Made by a program: the position numbers and the translations under genes. Source: Isoetes taiwanensis (lineage: Eukaryota > Streptophyta > Lycopodiopsida > Isoetales > Isoetaceae). Taken from it: a DNA stretch of 64,000 bases. How positions within the stretch are numbered: position 1 is the stretch's first letter; every line of letters starts with the position of its first letter. A model generated the notes under the pieces. The model saw only the letters and a program-made list of their open reading frames with translations. It made no database searches and was not told the origin of the DNA. The DNA lies in NCBI GenBank assembly GCA_021234155.1, contig JAJEKV010000006.1, positions 5,305,727 to 5,369,726 on the forward strand, written 5' to 3'. Below, piece after piece: positions 44,419-57,987 of the stretch.

Positions 44419-45179
44419 TAAAATGGGACGATAACAGATTCAGACATTTGCTCTGCTACTCATCAGCCAGGTTAAGCAGCAGAGAAGTTCTCAAATGGGC
44501 AATTCGGAATCCAGTGATTAGAATCATATAGTGGAAGTTGGGACCAGCTTTAGCAGAAAACAATAAGCTGGATTCGTACATAATCAACTTTTTCCGACTT
44601 TATCGTCTGGCCATCCAATAACATCCCAGGTCCCGCCTCCCACCCACATCCTTAATAGATAGAATCGCTCCGATGGTTTGCATGCCTGTGTTTTTGAAGT
44701 TGACTGACACCTATGCATGTTGTCCATTGGAAAAAGTTGTCTCTTTTAGAAACGGACGTGTAAAACTGTCAAATGACACCCTTGCTTGCACCTTGGAAAA
44801 AAAGCTGTCTCCAATGTGTTCACACGATTACCTTCACCCCAATTACCTAAAATTACATGGGTTTTGTTTAAGTAATTTTTGGATGGCATTTGGGTGGCGG
44901 TGTTCTGGTGGCACCGCCAACAGAGTACAGCCATAGCCTGCTCTGCATAAGGTAGACCCAACATTTTCGTATGAAGAATGCAATGGATTTCAAGGGTTTC
45001 AACGGATCTAGAGGCGCTTCAACATCAGCAGATTTACAGCATATTTGCAGGGCCTTCAACCGATTTGCGACAGATTTGCAGGGGATTTGCGACTGACTTG
45101 CAGGGTCTTCTAGCTTGTGAGACAAGATCTTGAGCTCTGAGGTAATTGGGAGGTAGAGAAGGCCACGACGGAGGAACTA
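44419..45179. other. RLK upstream region, no further gene seen
   Basis: Contains the presumptive promoter of the minus-strand receptor kinase. Short open frames here have no recognised domain. CATATTTGCAGG/GATTTGCAGG motifs repeat around 45035-45100. Confidence 0.4.
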
Positions 45180-47440
45180 TAGAACCCGTAGGTTTCTGGA
45201 CCTAGCGGATTCCAGAAACTTGCAAGTCCTATAATTTCCCCCATACATTACCTTTGGAAGAAGCTGCCCTCGATGAACCTCGGGGACCACGACCTTTTGA
45301 TGTAACTTGTAGTGGTTTGATGTTAAGGCAAGAAACAAATATGCCGACTCCGCCAGGTCACAGACCCTTCTCTGCGCCCGCATGCAGTCAGACAATACCG
45401 CAATTTCCTTAAGGCTAGAAAAGCCAGGTATATCGCGGCCCATCAACAAGAAATGTTATTCCTCCTGGACTGCCATCCCAAGACCTTTTGGTGAAGGGTG
45501 CTCAGAAGGCCAGTGCAGCCTAGAGGGAACATCACCTTGAGCAGTTGAGGCAATACCTGCAGCAGCTCTATGACCCTGAGGGTGCACAAGCAGCATTACC
45601 CCCGCAGCAAGGCCCAGTGCTGAAATCACAGAGGCAGATGTCCAGTGCTTTCATAGTCTGGCCAATGGAAAGGCGCCAGAACTGGATGGTATGCGGACAT
45701 ATTTGCTCAAGTAGGCAGGGTCGTCCATAGCGCCAGTACTAACTGCCATGTTCAACAAGGCATTGCAGGAGGGTTTCTCCATATAGTGGACCACTAGTAG
45801 GCTTGTCCCCATCTAGAAGGCAGAAGACCCGCATTGCCCGACCAATTACTACACAATCATGGTCAGTTAAATATTTGCAAAGCTACTAGCTGGGATCCTC
45901 GAGCAGCAGTTAACGAACTGTGCAGAGGCGGCCCTCATGCAGGTGAGATTCAGGCCGCGACACTCAACCATTGATTATATCTTCAGACTGTGGACTATGA
46001 TTGAGGATAGCATGAACCCTTTGCTACTATATAGACTTCGCCAAGGCTTTCGACACAATGCCTCGAGAAAAGCTTTGAGCAAGGTTGCAATAGCTGGGGT
46101 CCCTGCGGAACTGCAAAATGCGGTGTACATGCTATATAAGACATGCTCAGGCTAGTTGCAGCTGGAAAGCCAGCCATTCGAAAGCAGTATCGGGGTCTGC
46201 CAAGAATGCCCTCTCTTTTCCACATTGTTTGGGTTATACATTGATCACTTGAAGAGCTGATTTTTTGCCCATGGAGGCGATAGAGCTCAACTTTTGTACC
46301 AGATCACAGGCAACTAATATATGCTGATGATGTGGACCTCCTATCTTACACTCAGGTGGACATGCAGTGCTATCTCAATGCCCTGGACACATTCTGCCAA
46401 GCGACTGACATGTGCGTCAACTTGGCCAAGATCAAGGTGGTCCTCATATCAACCGCACGCAGCCAAGGGCCCCACCCTCACTTATCAGGGCCAGAATGTG
46501 GAAGTGGTACCCGCCTACAAATATTTGGAAGCAGTTGGAACATTTCCATCAGACTAAGAGCGTCAGCAGGCTATAAAGCACCGTATGCCATGTAAAACAA
46601 TAGCCACAGGGCGACGCTATGTGATTGGGCCCACCAATCGCACCTATTCAGGGTATTAATGTAGCATGTCCTTTCATATGGGGTCAAACTTTGGGAATCG
46701 ATGGTGTCCCTTGCCACCTGAAATGACTTGGAGCAAGTGCAAAAAGCTTTTTTAGCATTGGTACTGGGGGTGAAGTTCACAGTACCATATCAAATACTAA
46801 CTTGGCTTACACCATGGCAATGGAGCCTTAGTGCTTGAAGGCTTGCTGGTGGGAAAAGCGGGCTCAGTGGTTGGCAAGATGGAATATGCAAGAGCACAAG
46901 TTCATCCAAGTGCAAACGGAGGCCGATTGCCACAGCTTGAGATAGTACCTTGATACATGCTTCTTCAGCAAGCTCTGGGATGCCAGCGCCCTTGAACAGG
47001 TCAAGATAACATATTAGTAGTGCCATATAAACCCCAGGGCCCGCAATGATACCTATGCACCCATCCATTGCCTCAATTCGCACAAGTGCACAAGACAAAT
47101 GTCACACCCTTCAGAGTTGTCCAATGTATGATCAATACACTGCGTTGGTCAAGCACGGCGAGCTCGGTACGGATGTTGGAATCATACTTTCAAGAGGTCA
47201 TGGATGGTCAAGATCAGTTATCCTTGGGCACTCACCTGACGTGTATATTTTTCTCATGGTGTATATTTGTAGGCTTGATAACATTCTTACACGATTATTC
47301 CCCCCAAAACCCTTTGGGGCGGGGGTTTTTTAACCCGGACAGTAATAAGTCTTCTGCGCCATCGTTGGATCCCATAAGCTGATTGGTTTTCGTGGACGAT
47401 AAAAGCTCTTTTTTTCTATTCTATTCTTTTTCTTGGGTCC
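45180..47440 (+). pseudogene. LINE reverse transcriptase, copy A (broken)
   Basis: Plus-strand frames in order give SLANGKAPELDG, PTNYYTIMVS, FRPRHSTIDYIFRLWTMIED, VDLLSYTQVDMQCYLNALD, VNLAKIKVVLIS, a C-terminal segment homologous to copy B, and SIRTSAQDKCHTLQSC. The canonical ADD active site is represented by an out-of-frame YADDVDL at about 46320. Many stops and frameshifts occur. The 3' end has GGACAGTAATAAG and CGTGGACGATAAAA, then an (ATTCT)-rich tail near 47415-47440. Copy B lies inverted at 50.8-52.3 kb. Confidence 0.75.
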
Positions 47441-47639
47441 CCTCTGAGTTGTTTATTGGGGAGGGAATATGTCTGGACATTTGATATAGCCTGGAATACC
47501 TGAAATTGGCATCTCATTTTTGTCAAGCTTTGTAGTTGTGAGAAAGCATAAAGCGCATGGTCGCTATATGCTTTCTTCTAGCTATAGGTGGGTACATATA
47601 GTCTATAACCCCTTGAAAACGCGTTCAAGCAAATACTAA

Positions 47640-47740
47640 CATATAACCATAGAAATTGTGTTCGTACTTCATAGGCCGCTTGGTCTCCGTGGACGATAAA
47701 CACCATTCAATTCAGTTCAATCTTATGTGTAAGGAACTCT
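47640..47740 (+). repeat. Truncated LINE 3' end
   Basis: GGTCTCCGTGGACGATAAAC followed by a short ATTCAATTCAGTTCAAT tail repeats the 3' terminus of LINE copy A without any coding part. Confidence 0.5.
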
Positions 47741-47776
47741 GGCACACATTTTTGTTGTCCCACTGAGCACTTGCTT

Positions 47777-47807
47777 AATGAGATGAGATGAGATGAGATG
47801 AGATGAG
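47777..47807 (+). repeat. (GAGAT)n microsatellite
   Basis: About six perfect GAGAT units in a row. Confidence 0.9.
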
Positions 47808-50532
47808 AGTTTTATAATATACACAGAAACCCAATCGAGTTATGGACCAGTACATACAGGGGCATATGCCAGATTGAAACTTGAGGACTACGCCCCATCG
47901 GCAAACAAAATAACAAAAAGGACTAAACAAGAAAGGAAATAACAGTAATAATGTTGGAGGCGCTATAAAAGATAACCCAACCAGAGGTTTTGAGGCCACT
48001 CATCGCAAATGAGAGTTGAGCCTCCCCTGTACACTACACACTTTTTCTGAAGTCTTGCCTCTCACGCCTTGTAGAGCCCCTCCCATCAAACAGACCTTCC
48101 TATACGGAGAAGTTTGTACCCCTGAGATGGCGGCCATGCTTCAGGACGTATAACCCATCTTGATGAATTAGAAGATGGCGTGGCTGATCTGGTCTGTGCG
48201 ACCCAACTCTCCTTGCTACAAACATGTCTAGACTTCGTCTGTGCATTATGTTGATGAAGAAATGCATTGTTGTCTCTGTGCCATATGAATCCATTTCGTG
48301 CACCCCTATTATCCATAGATTTAAAGTCTGGTCCTACTCTTCGGGGGCAGTCTCTTCAACGAAATGTCATGGCCTTCCTGCTACTGTGTACCCATGTCCA
48401 TGCCTTCTATATATACGTCCATCTCGACTGGCTAGATTGGGTCGTTCTGCGTCGGTGTGTGAACATGAAAGGGCTGGTCAGTCTGAACACTAGCCTCAAA
48501 TGATGGCGCACTAAACACTGGAGGTGGCTGCGTACCTGACTGCTTTAAAACGGTATGCAAGAAGTCATATAGGAATGTCTACTCTATACAGAAGTCCTCA
48601 CCGTTGAAGTATCCCTTAGCCCAAAAACGTGTGATCATGTCTCGATCCGACAGCAGTTGGAAGCAAGGGGCGACAAGGGATTCGATGCTAAGCAGCTCGT
48701 CCAATATCATCGGGGGCTTCGCTTGTTTCCTTGCCATCTCTTTGGCCTTACGGGTCATGGTGTGAGATATAGGGAAGAAGGCAAAAAACATGGTGTACAG
48801 AGAGCCCAAAAGCTAGTCTAGAGAGCTCTAAGTGATGCAATCTAGAGATCCAAGCAAAAGGCAAAGCTCATATGGACACCGATCAAATTTAAGCGTGTAT
48901 ATAACAAATCTGAACAAGGTATCCTTCCCCCCTCCCCTCCCCCGGGGGCAAAGCAAGTGTGTGGAAAGCCTAGCGGAGGAAAACTAAAGGCCAATCTAGA
49001 GCAAAAGAACCAGCATAAAGAGGTAGAGAAAGGCAGGATTTGGAGCAAAGCTAAATATCAGACTCACTGTGAATTGAATTTGTTGGCAAAGCTAGGAGCA
49101 GACCTGGAAAATTGGAATGGGAATTGAACGGAATTATTGGAGACTGTTGCAAAATCGTTGAGTTGAGAGAATTGATCTAGCCTGGGGGGCACCATTAGGG
49201 GCAAGTGACTAATGCAATGAGCTGGGACAACCAAGAATTCCGGATTTTTCTCCACGTCATCATGGACAACCACGACAAATATACCTGCTACAGTAGATAA
49301 ATGCAATAATAGTTTGCTCATTTTCGTTCGCAAGTGCAAGAATGTCTAGCTCGTTTGCAAGACTGCCATGACGATGTCCATGATGTTTTATTGAAGTAGA
49401 TTTTTCTTTTATTTTTTTTTTTTTAAATAAAAAACAAAGTACATGTGCGGAAAGGCAAGAGTTAGTGTGAGAAGTCAGGGATTACCTCGTAGCATCGAAG
49501 AGTCAGCAAAGAGTCTTGCCGCGATGCATCGATCAACAATCTAACCCGATCACCTTAAGATACATAAAGGTATTCCATGGAAGTCTTCTAAAGAAGCACA
49601 CCCCAAACACGGATGAAATTTTAGAATCTCCAACTTTGTTATAGATGGCCAAACAACATATAGAAATTATTTCAAAAGTGCTTCTGGATAAGTCGTATAA
49701 AAAGACAAGGAGATCCCAATTCCCACAATTCTTGGTTAAGTGGACACACTTACCAATAGAGGACGTTACATGGTGAGGAGTATCCTAAGTTCATGGAGAA
49801 ATGCAAGGGTCGACTTGTTGTCGACGTGATCAACGACAAGCGCGAAGGTGATTGCACATTGGCAATGAGTTTCCTTCCAGCAGGAATGAAAAAAGGAGTG
49901 CATGCATTCATCTTACAATAGGGATCATGATTAGTATGCATGATAGGAAGCCACCTAAAGTCTATGGCCATTATGGAGAGTAAGCTACCACCTACACCAA
50001 AAGTGACAAAAGATGTGAGCATTAAACATGTATACATGTTAGGCATAATATGATATAAATCTCATGGCCACGATTGGGGAAAGCACCCCTCTCCCATGCC
50101 GGAGAAATGTTGCATTCATACTTAGCATAGACTTGTAATAATTTAAGGGAGGTGACCCTTAAAACCACAACAAGTTATTATGTATTTTTGTGATGTAATA
50201 GAAGTGAATAGCATGGACTGGGGAGGAGCGCATCAAGTGAAGAAGAAGAGTCCATATTATTATGTTTTAATTATGGGACTCCTAATAAAGTGTTTAATAT
50301 GATGTATGAACTTGTAGAGGCTATATAATTTTGTATAAGCATGTCAGTATAACCTTCACAAGTATAGATACAAGTAATATATCGAAAGGTTATCTCTACA
50401 ATAACTCCTTAAAAAAATTAACATTAAATATTGTTGTATGAATCTGATGAAGGTTCGTATCACCTTAACGCCATGCTGACAATAGCATTATATTAAGAGG
50501 GGGGTGGGTGGAAAGGAAGGGGAAAGGGGAGA
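47808..50532. other. No recognisable gene; probable internal part of a decayed LTR element
   Basis: Short open frames on both strands (for example 48224-48503 and 48579-48809) have no family match. A polypyrimidine/A stretch lies at 49405-49435. The purine-rich run at about 50497-50532 abuts an LTR start, so much of 49.4-50.5 kb is probably the eroded 3' interior of that retroelement. Confidence 0.35.
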
Positions 50533-50792
50533 TGTGACAACGTCCCCCTAGAGTATACAATATAAATATGTATGCTCTAAGGCCACCTCACCATGCAAGT
50601 CTTGCCAATAGACTTGTACTTGCCAAGATAGCCCATAACTAGCATGCAGAAGGCCAAGTTCTTAATATAACTTAGCCATCCTAGATTATGAAAGCCTATT
50701 TTCCACTTGGACTCACCCTATAAGTAACATTGCCATGTGTATGTATCCCATTCGTGCCAAGTGAACCAAGTATATAATCCGTAATATATTTA

Positions 50793-52262
50793 AGAAAGAA
50801 AGAAAGAATGGATGATTTTTATCGTCCACTGAGACCAATCGGCCTATGGGGCTTAGAAGGAGCGCAACAAACTTATTACTGTCCAGGTTAAAAAAACCCC
50901 CGCCCCGAAGGGTTTTCGAGGGAAAAACTGTGGCAGTAATAAGAATGTTGTTAAACTGTACAAGTATACATCATCATGAAATAAATGTATATATACATAT
51001 CAGGTGCGTGCCCTGAGGACATAGCTGATCTCGCATGTCCATAACCTCCTGAAGGTATGATCCCAGCACCCATATGGAAGTCATGCTTCTGTCACATATA
51101 GCGGCTGGCCAGGCCTGACCAACTCAGCATAGCGCGTCCGGATTTGATCATATGCTGGGCAGCTTTGAAGGGTATGAGATTCATCCTCAATGACTCCCAT
51201 TTGGTAGCATTGACAAAGCCGGTTCTGGCGTGGCTCACAAATCCATCTGCCCGTCTCAATTCGAAGATGGTGTGCCCCTGTGCGAATGGAGGCAATGAGT
51301 CTGCGCATTTTCATAGGCAAGTGGGTATGCAGGTAGCATTGCGGCCTCGTTCGAATGTAGGATTTATGTGGCGCTGGTAGTGTGTTGTCTTGACCTGTTC
51401 AAGGGCATTGTCATCCCAAAGCTTGCTGAGGAAGCAAGCGTCAAGGTATTGCCTCAAGCTATGCCGATCTGCCTCTGTTTGCACATATACGCACCTGTGC
51501 TCTTGCACATTCCATCTAGCCAACCGTTGAGCTCTCTTTTCCCTCCAGCAGGTCTTGAGGCACTGCGGCCCCATTGCCATGATATAAGCTAGGTTAGGGA
51601 GACGGGCATTGTCCACTATCTTCTGAAAATAGACAATGTGGCGATCAAGGGCCGCCCTCTTAAGAGGCAAGAATCCCGTCTTCTGCAGCAGAATTTGGTA
51701 TGGGACTGTGGACTTCACCCCTAGTGCTCGTACTAAGAAGGTTTTCTGCACCTGCTCCAAGTCATTCCAGGTAGCGAGGGATGCTACGAGGCCCCATACT
51801 TCAACCCCATATAAAAGGGCAGACTCCACTAAGACCTTGAACAGGTGTGACTGATGGGCTCAATCATACAGCTCTGCTCTATGACTATTGCTTTGCATTG
51901 CATATAGTACCTTCCAGCCGCATGGATGTGTCCCAGTGCATAGTAGAAGGAAACTCCACTCCCAAATATTTGTATGTGGATGCCACTTCTACATTCTGCC
52001 CTCGGTAACTGAAGGAGGGAATCCTCGGCTGACATGAGGATGATATGAGAACCACCTTAGTCTTGGCCAGGTTGACATTTATATCAGTCGCTTGACAGAA
52101 TGTGTCCAGGGCATCGAGATATCGTTGCATGTCTGCTGGTGTATAAGCTAGGAGGTCCACATCATCAGCATATATTAACTACCTGATGATCTGGTGCAAA
52201 AGGTGAGCTCCATTGCCCCCATTATCAGCAAGCCAGCTCTCCAGTTGATCAATGTGATTTCC
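50793..52262 (-). pseudogene. LINE reverse transcriptase, copy B (5'-truncated)
   Basis: Minus frames read IYADDVDLLAYTPADMQRYL with the catalytic A-D-D, VNLAKTKVVLISSS, FSYRGQNVEVASTYKYLG and LLYGVEVWGLVASLATWNDL. They continue through GFLPLKRAALDRH to IASIRTGAHHLRIETGRW and a C-x2-C...H...C zinc-like end (CQCYQMGVIEDESHTLQSC). A stop precedes LIYADD and one or two frame breaks occur. The 3' end has GTGGACGATAAAAATCATCC and a (CTTT)n tail at 50793-50808. The 5' end near 52262 is truncated, as is usual for LINEs. Confidence 0.8.
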
Positions 52263-53390
52263 AGCACCATCTGCGAAACCCTAGATCTAGCTCACTTTTG
52301 CACCATCTTTTGCTAGCTATCCTGAATCGCACCGTCAATTTATATTCAAGGATCATCTATGACTGAGCAGCATGCAACATCAACCCCCCCTAACTACCTG
52401 CAAGAGATGGAGACGTCAGGAGTCAGGGGCAACAACATAAGGGCAAGTATTTGAATTAGATAAGTAGATAGTTCATAGAGGAGTTAGCATTCCAGATGGA
52501 TTCGCATGTTGTATCTCTAGTAGAGCCATTCTAGATTTCACAGTTTTGCTAATGAACCCTAACTGTAAGTTTGATGCATGTGATTAGGATTAGTTGTGTC
52601 CATATTTCTCAAGTTATGGATGATATATGATGTTGATTGATCATTGTTTGCACCCCTTGTGCATGATGGAAGGAAGGAGAGACCTAATAGCCATTATTAG
52701 ACGATGCTTCTAGTTAGACCCAATAATTCTCAATTATCGTTCAGCTCGTGCATAGAACCCACTGGGCTGTGGAATTTATGCGGTGATTGAGCACCAGACA
52801 ATGGGTGCTATGGAAAAGTAGAGGTAAGATCCTGTTGAGCATGATTACTAGGGTCCTTATAGCGGAGTATGCTTATAGTCAGTCACTTCTTGTGGCTCGG
52901 GTATGGGTCCGACACTCCCTGGGTTGAAGGTGCCACACCTGACTCTTATGAGTGCAGGTGTCATTCTGACCCATGTTTGTGGGAGTTCAAGTCAAATATG
53001 GACGTGTGTCGCCACGATGCTCTAGTCGCCCATAGAACCATCGTGCCTTGGGAGGGGACTCGTCCCTCTCCTGCCTCATCGGATCAGGAAGATGAAATTT
53101 ATAATAGTCTTAACGGGTGATACCATCTTCGAAAGGCTAACAATCACCAAAGAGCTTGTTTCAACCTATCTACATAATATGTACAGGAGGGGCGGATAAA
53201 GTGTTCAACCCTAGCCATTATCTATTGCCAGCTCAAATCATTGTTATAACTCAGTTTGAAGTTATCAGGAGACCCTAGCCACTAGTCAACTCCCACTTGA
53301 GTCTGACCCAGATAGGAGCCTCCACATGATACCTAACATATGTTACATGATGTATTATTAGATGGATTATTGCTACCCTTCGAGATAATA

Positions 53391-55048
53391 TGTTATGCCC
53401 AAAATATTTTGCAGACCATTGTAAATAATTTGCATGCATGTTGTTGTGGGCGAACAAATTGAATTAATGCGGTTGGCATTAGAGTTATGGTCGCATGTTA
53501 CCTAGTCTAGATTGTCGTGGTGCACCATGGTAGGGTAGAGTAGGGTATGATGTCGCCTTGTCATTGGGTTGGGAATAGTCATATGGTGTTTGAAATTATT
53601 CCCTTCAATGAGTAACAAGGCAATCATACATATATATTAAGCTAAGGTTATTGAAGTTAAAGGTTTGAAATAGAATAGAATAGAATAGAATAGTTTTTTA
53701 ACGTCCACGGAGACCAATTATGTGAATGGTTTATAAAACCATTGGATAATAAAAAGGGTGAGCATCCCTTAAGTCGGGGATGCCACCCTGCTGCTGCGAT
53801 TGCAGCCTGAACGGGTTGGGCGGCAGGCCGGATCTGCTATCTGGCAAACCCACTTGACTGCTCAGTGGGTGCCAGGTGGCTTTGCCACATTGGCATGAGC
53901 TGGATCAGGAGGGTCGGCAGCTTGTTACAGAGGGCAAGCCGGATTCGTGATAACGAACCCAAGAAGGCTATAGAAAAGAAAGGAAGCCGGAATTCAGGAG
54001 TGGGCGGTTGGAGGCATCCTGCAAGGTTTTGTTTAGAACCGGGGGTTTCCAGGTGAGTAAGGACGACAAAGCCTACTGGTGGTCTGCGGTTAAAGAGCAG
54101 ACGTTAAATAACTACTGAATTAACTCCTTAAGTTCTAATTTGATCCTTGTGGGGATTCCCGCTAGAGAATAGAGGGTTTTGCCATAAACGGGGCTATTCT
54201 AAAAGCCCTCCTGAAGGCCTAGTAGAATTGGCTTGAAATAATTCTTAAGATGTGGGTGCTTTGCCCAACCTTGGCTATGGCGAGTGTTATTGAATTAACG
54301 TAGAAGCCTAGCTGCTACAAGGCCATGGCCTCCCTAATGATACTCCATCTATGAGGACAAGTTATACTTATTCCTCTGGATGCTTGTGAGTGCTGGTGAG
54401 ATGGGCAGATGGTATCGGTATGGGACGATATCATGTGTCTATCAATAGCCCAATGAAAGCTATGCTTCACTATTAGAGTATCTTTGGATACTGGGATAAG
54501 TACGGTAGGTACTTATCGAAGGGAATGTACGCAAGTATTAGTAGATAAGCGTAGCTTGTCTAATGAATATTATTGGAACGTTGGTGAGGCGAAACCCGTC
54601 ACTGGTATGGGACGGTGATGGCTGTAGCCAACGGTCCAGCGTCTAAGTTCTTATGTGCTTGCAGTTCTCCTTTACATTGGATCCACCAGCACGGGGGTTC
54701 TAGACGACGTACTGTCTAGATATGGCGGGGTGTGTCTGCTTGGCAGATGCTATGGTGTGTGTGGTGGATTCCATATGTGTGTACTTGCCATCCGTCAGTC
54801 GTTGCTTCCTGTTGACACCACTGGATAACTCTTGTGCATGTTACTAATACGTGGAAGCTTGTGCAGACTGTTTGATAGCTGGCGGGGCATACATGTGTGT
54901 ATAGTTATCTTGTGTTGTCACCTTGTTATCTGTATACGTGGCTTTCATGTATATAGCCTCGTGGGAGGCAGTACTTGTTCTGTGTACTCTGATGGTTTAA
55001 TGTGAATACAAATCGAAATTTTTGGTACTAAAAATTTGGTTCGTAACA
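53391..55048. mobile_element. Solo LTR with 5-bp target duplication (1658 bp)
   Basis: The block starts TGTTATGCCC and ends GGTTCGTAACA, so it has TGTTA...TAACA inverted tips. TAATA flanks it at 53386-53390 and 55049-55053. Removing it rejoins two pieces of the surrounding LTR that are continuous in the homologous copy at 58.2 kb. No internal coding region is seen, so it is most simply a solo LTR. It contains a LINE 3' end near 53.67 kb. Confidence 0.75.
53668..53765 (-). repeat. LINE 3' end with (AATAG)n tail
   Basis: A run of ATAGA units (53668-53694) is followed by TTTTTTAACGTCCACGGAGACC. On the minus strand this is GGTCTCCGTGGACGTT plus a simple tail, the same 3' terminus as the other LINE copies. 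Confidence 0.55.
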
Positions 55049-55275
55049 TAATATTACTATTATATGATGTTAGTGCTCATTATAGTAAGTTTTGCTTCCG
55101 CTGGTATAGGAGCTTGTAGAGGAAGGGACGGAATGACATCTCCAAATCCTACTCGGTTGTTTGGCCATCCCAAGCATGAGTTAGGCGGAGGGCCCGTATG
55201 ACGGAGAGCCATTGGATGGAAAAAGTCCTACAGCGATATACGACGGGCTGCCATATATAGCGCATGAGCATCATA

Positions 55276-57987
55276 GCTTGAAACCTCCTCCGTAGGCATC
55301 AGTTGAAGTTGAAAGATGTGTCTGATGATACTATAAGCTTCAATGTATGTCGTCTCTCTGTGTACAAATGTTGCTCTGCTACCTTTCGAGAAAATTCATG
55401 CTATGAGAAATTGATGAAGTCATCTTTTTGCCCTTCTGAGATTAGGGCTAGGAGCTCTTTCGATCCGAAGCCCCTCTTTGAGGCAGTAAGGAAGTTGAAG
55501 GATGTCATTGGCAAAAAGGTATCTTTCCCTTCGATAATTATTGAGGTTAGAGCTGTAATTCCACTTGGTAGTTCAGTTGCTCTTCTTAATGACCCTTCCC
55601 TTGCTTCCATCTGTCTTTCCATTCTTTCTGCCAATCTCCAGGGTCATTCTGCTCTTCTTCTTCTGCATCGTCTTCATTAAGGTGGTAATGTCGTGATCAT
55701 GTCCCTTGGAAGAGATACTCGGCGGTGTCGAGTTGTTGAGTCATACATCGTCTAGTCCTCATGTTCAAGGGTGCAAGTTCTAAAAAGATTCACCTACCTT
55801 ATTGATAGCCTTGAATTGTTTGACTATAACTGAAGCTACTTTTGATGATATGTGCCTATGGTGCTGGACTTCACAAATCATGTAATCTGGCATATTTCTT
55901 GTCATATCCCTGATTTGATTCTTGATGTTGCCAAGTACTGCACTGACTGGTGTGAGCAAGGAATTTTTAGGATTTCATGCCAGACTTTTAATGTGGGGAG
56001 ATCTAGCTTTTGGGGGTGGTATGGTACCTATTTGGATGATTTGACAAACAAATTGGTTAAAAGCAAGGCAAGAAACTTAGTTTGAGAGTTTGTCGGGTGA
56101 TATTTGGTCTTCAAATGCAACAGCATGACTCGAGTCACTCTACGCGAGAAGGCATTTGGCTCGAAGCCAACAGGCATTTGGCACAGAGCAATCCACGTAG
56201 GTGCCTTTTGGAGCAGTGTGGTATGATTTTCATGTGATTTAAATTCTCATTCTGCATATTAACATTCTAACATCTAATCTACAATAGTATGCATTTTTTA
56301 AACGATAGTTCTTGGTCAACGTAAGTGACTCGGGTCACTGTGTAAATTGCTCTTCGACTCCATATCGACAAGCGTTTGGTACGGAGTAACCTGGGTTATG
56401 CTTTTTTTTTTAACCTAATTTAGTTATTTTCTTTGAAAGTTAACTTTAATACACTGCTATAACATCATTATACTACGTCGAAAAAAACTTCACACAATTT
56501 TAAACACAATTTTTAGCTAATAACATCCAAGACTATCTTTTCTAATCCTCTTGGCTAAGTTCATATCCTTGGGCATCACTATCACCCTTTTTTCTTGTAT
56601 TGCACACAAGTTCGCATCTTCTAATACCTGGGTGAGCTCAGCTTCTGCTGCTACGAACTAACCTCTCTTACATCAAATGAAGAAGGTAATGCATTGTGGG
56701 AAGTGCCGAATTTCCCGAAATGCCCGGCTCTGTGTTTGGAGTTGGGCTTGCAACATTGGCTTCTTTAGCACATTGGATCGTAGAGGCGGCTTCTTGATAT
56801 TATGGGGCTACCCATCTTTTACAAATCTTGGTATGTTCTGCTGACTATACTAGGAATTTCATGCAATCCACAATTTTAGATATTTGTGGTAGACCCCCCC
56901 GCTTCTTCTCATAATCAATGTCTGTATGTAGCTTGAAGGTTTTGTCACCTGCCATATTGGTCAATTTCGTGGGCTTCAGCTATACTGTAAATAGTGGCCA
57001 TGTTCCTGCTGTCGATTCCTTCACCTGATCTTTTCCCTCTAGACGGGGCCCCCGGATGATTAGCAGTGTGGACCATGGCCGAGCTTTCCAGTTCTAAAAG
57101 CATCACTCCCACCCCCTCTCCCCCTCCCCTCCCACTCTCCTACCTTTCTTTTCCCTTTTTCCTTCCTCACCCTTTGATACACCACCTCCTTTTCCTATGG
57201 CGGCTCCTGTGCCACTTACTGGTCTAATGATGCCTTGAGTGCTCCTCTTTCTCACCAGAACCTATGACCTCAGTTCCTCCAGATCCATGTTCCTTAGAGG
57301 AACTGTGCTTTGTATCGAGGGCGTGTCCTACCACGGCAATATAAGATTCGTCGGTGGTGTCTTCGCTAGTAGGCTCCTCTCCCATCTAGACCGCTTCCCT
57401 GGTGGGATATCTTTTCCCTTATTATTGCTTGTGTGTCTAAATTTTGGGGGGGGGACATCGAACTATCGGCTTTGCACATGTCATAATTTACTATTCACGA
57501 AATGGACAACGATTTCATAGAATCTCTCTAGATGAGAGGCGGGATAAAAAGTGAGTTTGGGAACTTCTGGGAAAAAAATGAACGTGTCGACCAAAGTCAA
57601 ATATTTGGGACAATTGCCAATTTCCTTAATAATGGTGGCCCCCCTAATTTTTTCTTCCTTTAAAAAAAAAAAAAAAAAATTGTTTTCAATTTTTGTTATT
57701 TTCCACCAAATTTTATTGGGAACTTCAAATTGGGCAATTCTTGAGCCATGTCCTAGTGGATTTTTGGGGTCTATACACAATTTTTGCTCCAATTTTTACT
57801 AAAAAGTTCATTGACTCATTAATTTACAAATTTCTAGCCTATAACTTAGTTTATTCTATGACCCTAATAGTGGGGAAATCCCCAAATTTCCGAAATCCAA
57901 AATTGAAATTCTCATTCCAATTCTTCGTAAGCTAGTTAGTGATCTATTAATAGGGTCATGGTCAATGCTTAATCTTGATAGATTGTT
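55276..57987. other. No recognisable gene
   Basis: A 125-codon plus frame at 55303-55680 and its minus shadow (AERMERQMEAREGSL) have no family match, though the minus reading has a gag-like charged character. An A-run lies at 57661-57679 and a G-run near 57447. Most of this may be the eroded interior of the retroelement whose 5' LTR starts at 58001. Confidence 0.35.

Larger units (their letters stand above)
50533..55275 (+). mobile_element. LTR (3' LTR of a plus-strand element) split by two later insertions
   Basis: A long purine tract (AAGGGGAAAGGGGAGA) is followed directly by TGTGACAACGTCCCCC, the start of an LTR. Its pieces (50533 to about 50792, about 52263-53390, about 55054-55275) align in order with the reverse complement of the LTR at 58001 to about 59650. 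Shared stretches include AGCCTATTTTC, GGGTATGGGTCCGACAC-like sequence near 52.9 kb, GACGAGTCCCT, ATATGATGTTAGTGCT and ATATACGA.GGG. A LINE (copy B) and a solo LTR lie inside it. Confidence 0.6.

Noticed and set aside
55303-55680. 125-codon plus frame as a gene
   Set aside because: No recognisable motif, no promoter or splice context, and it lies within probable retroelement interior; noted only as unassigned.
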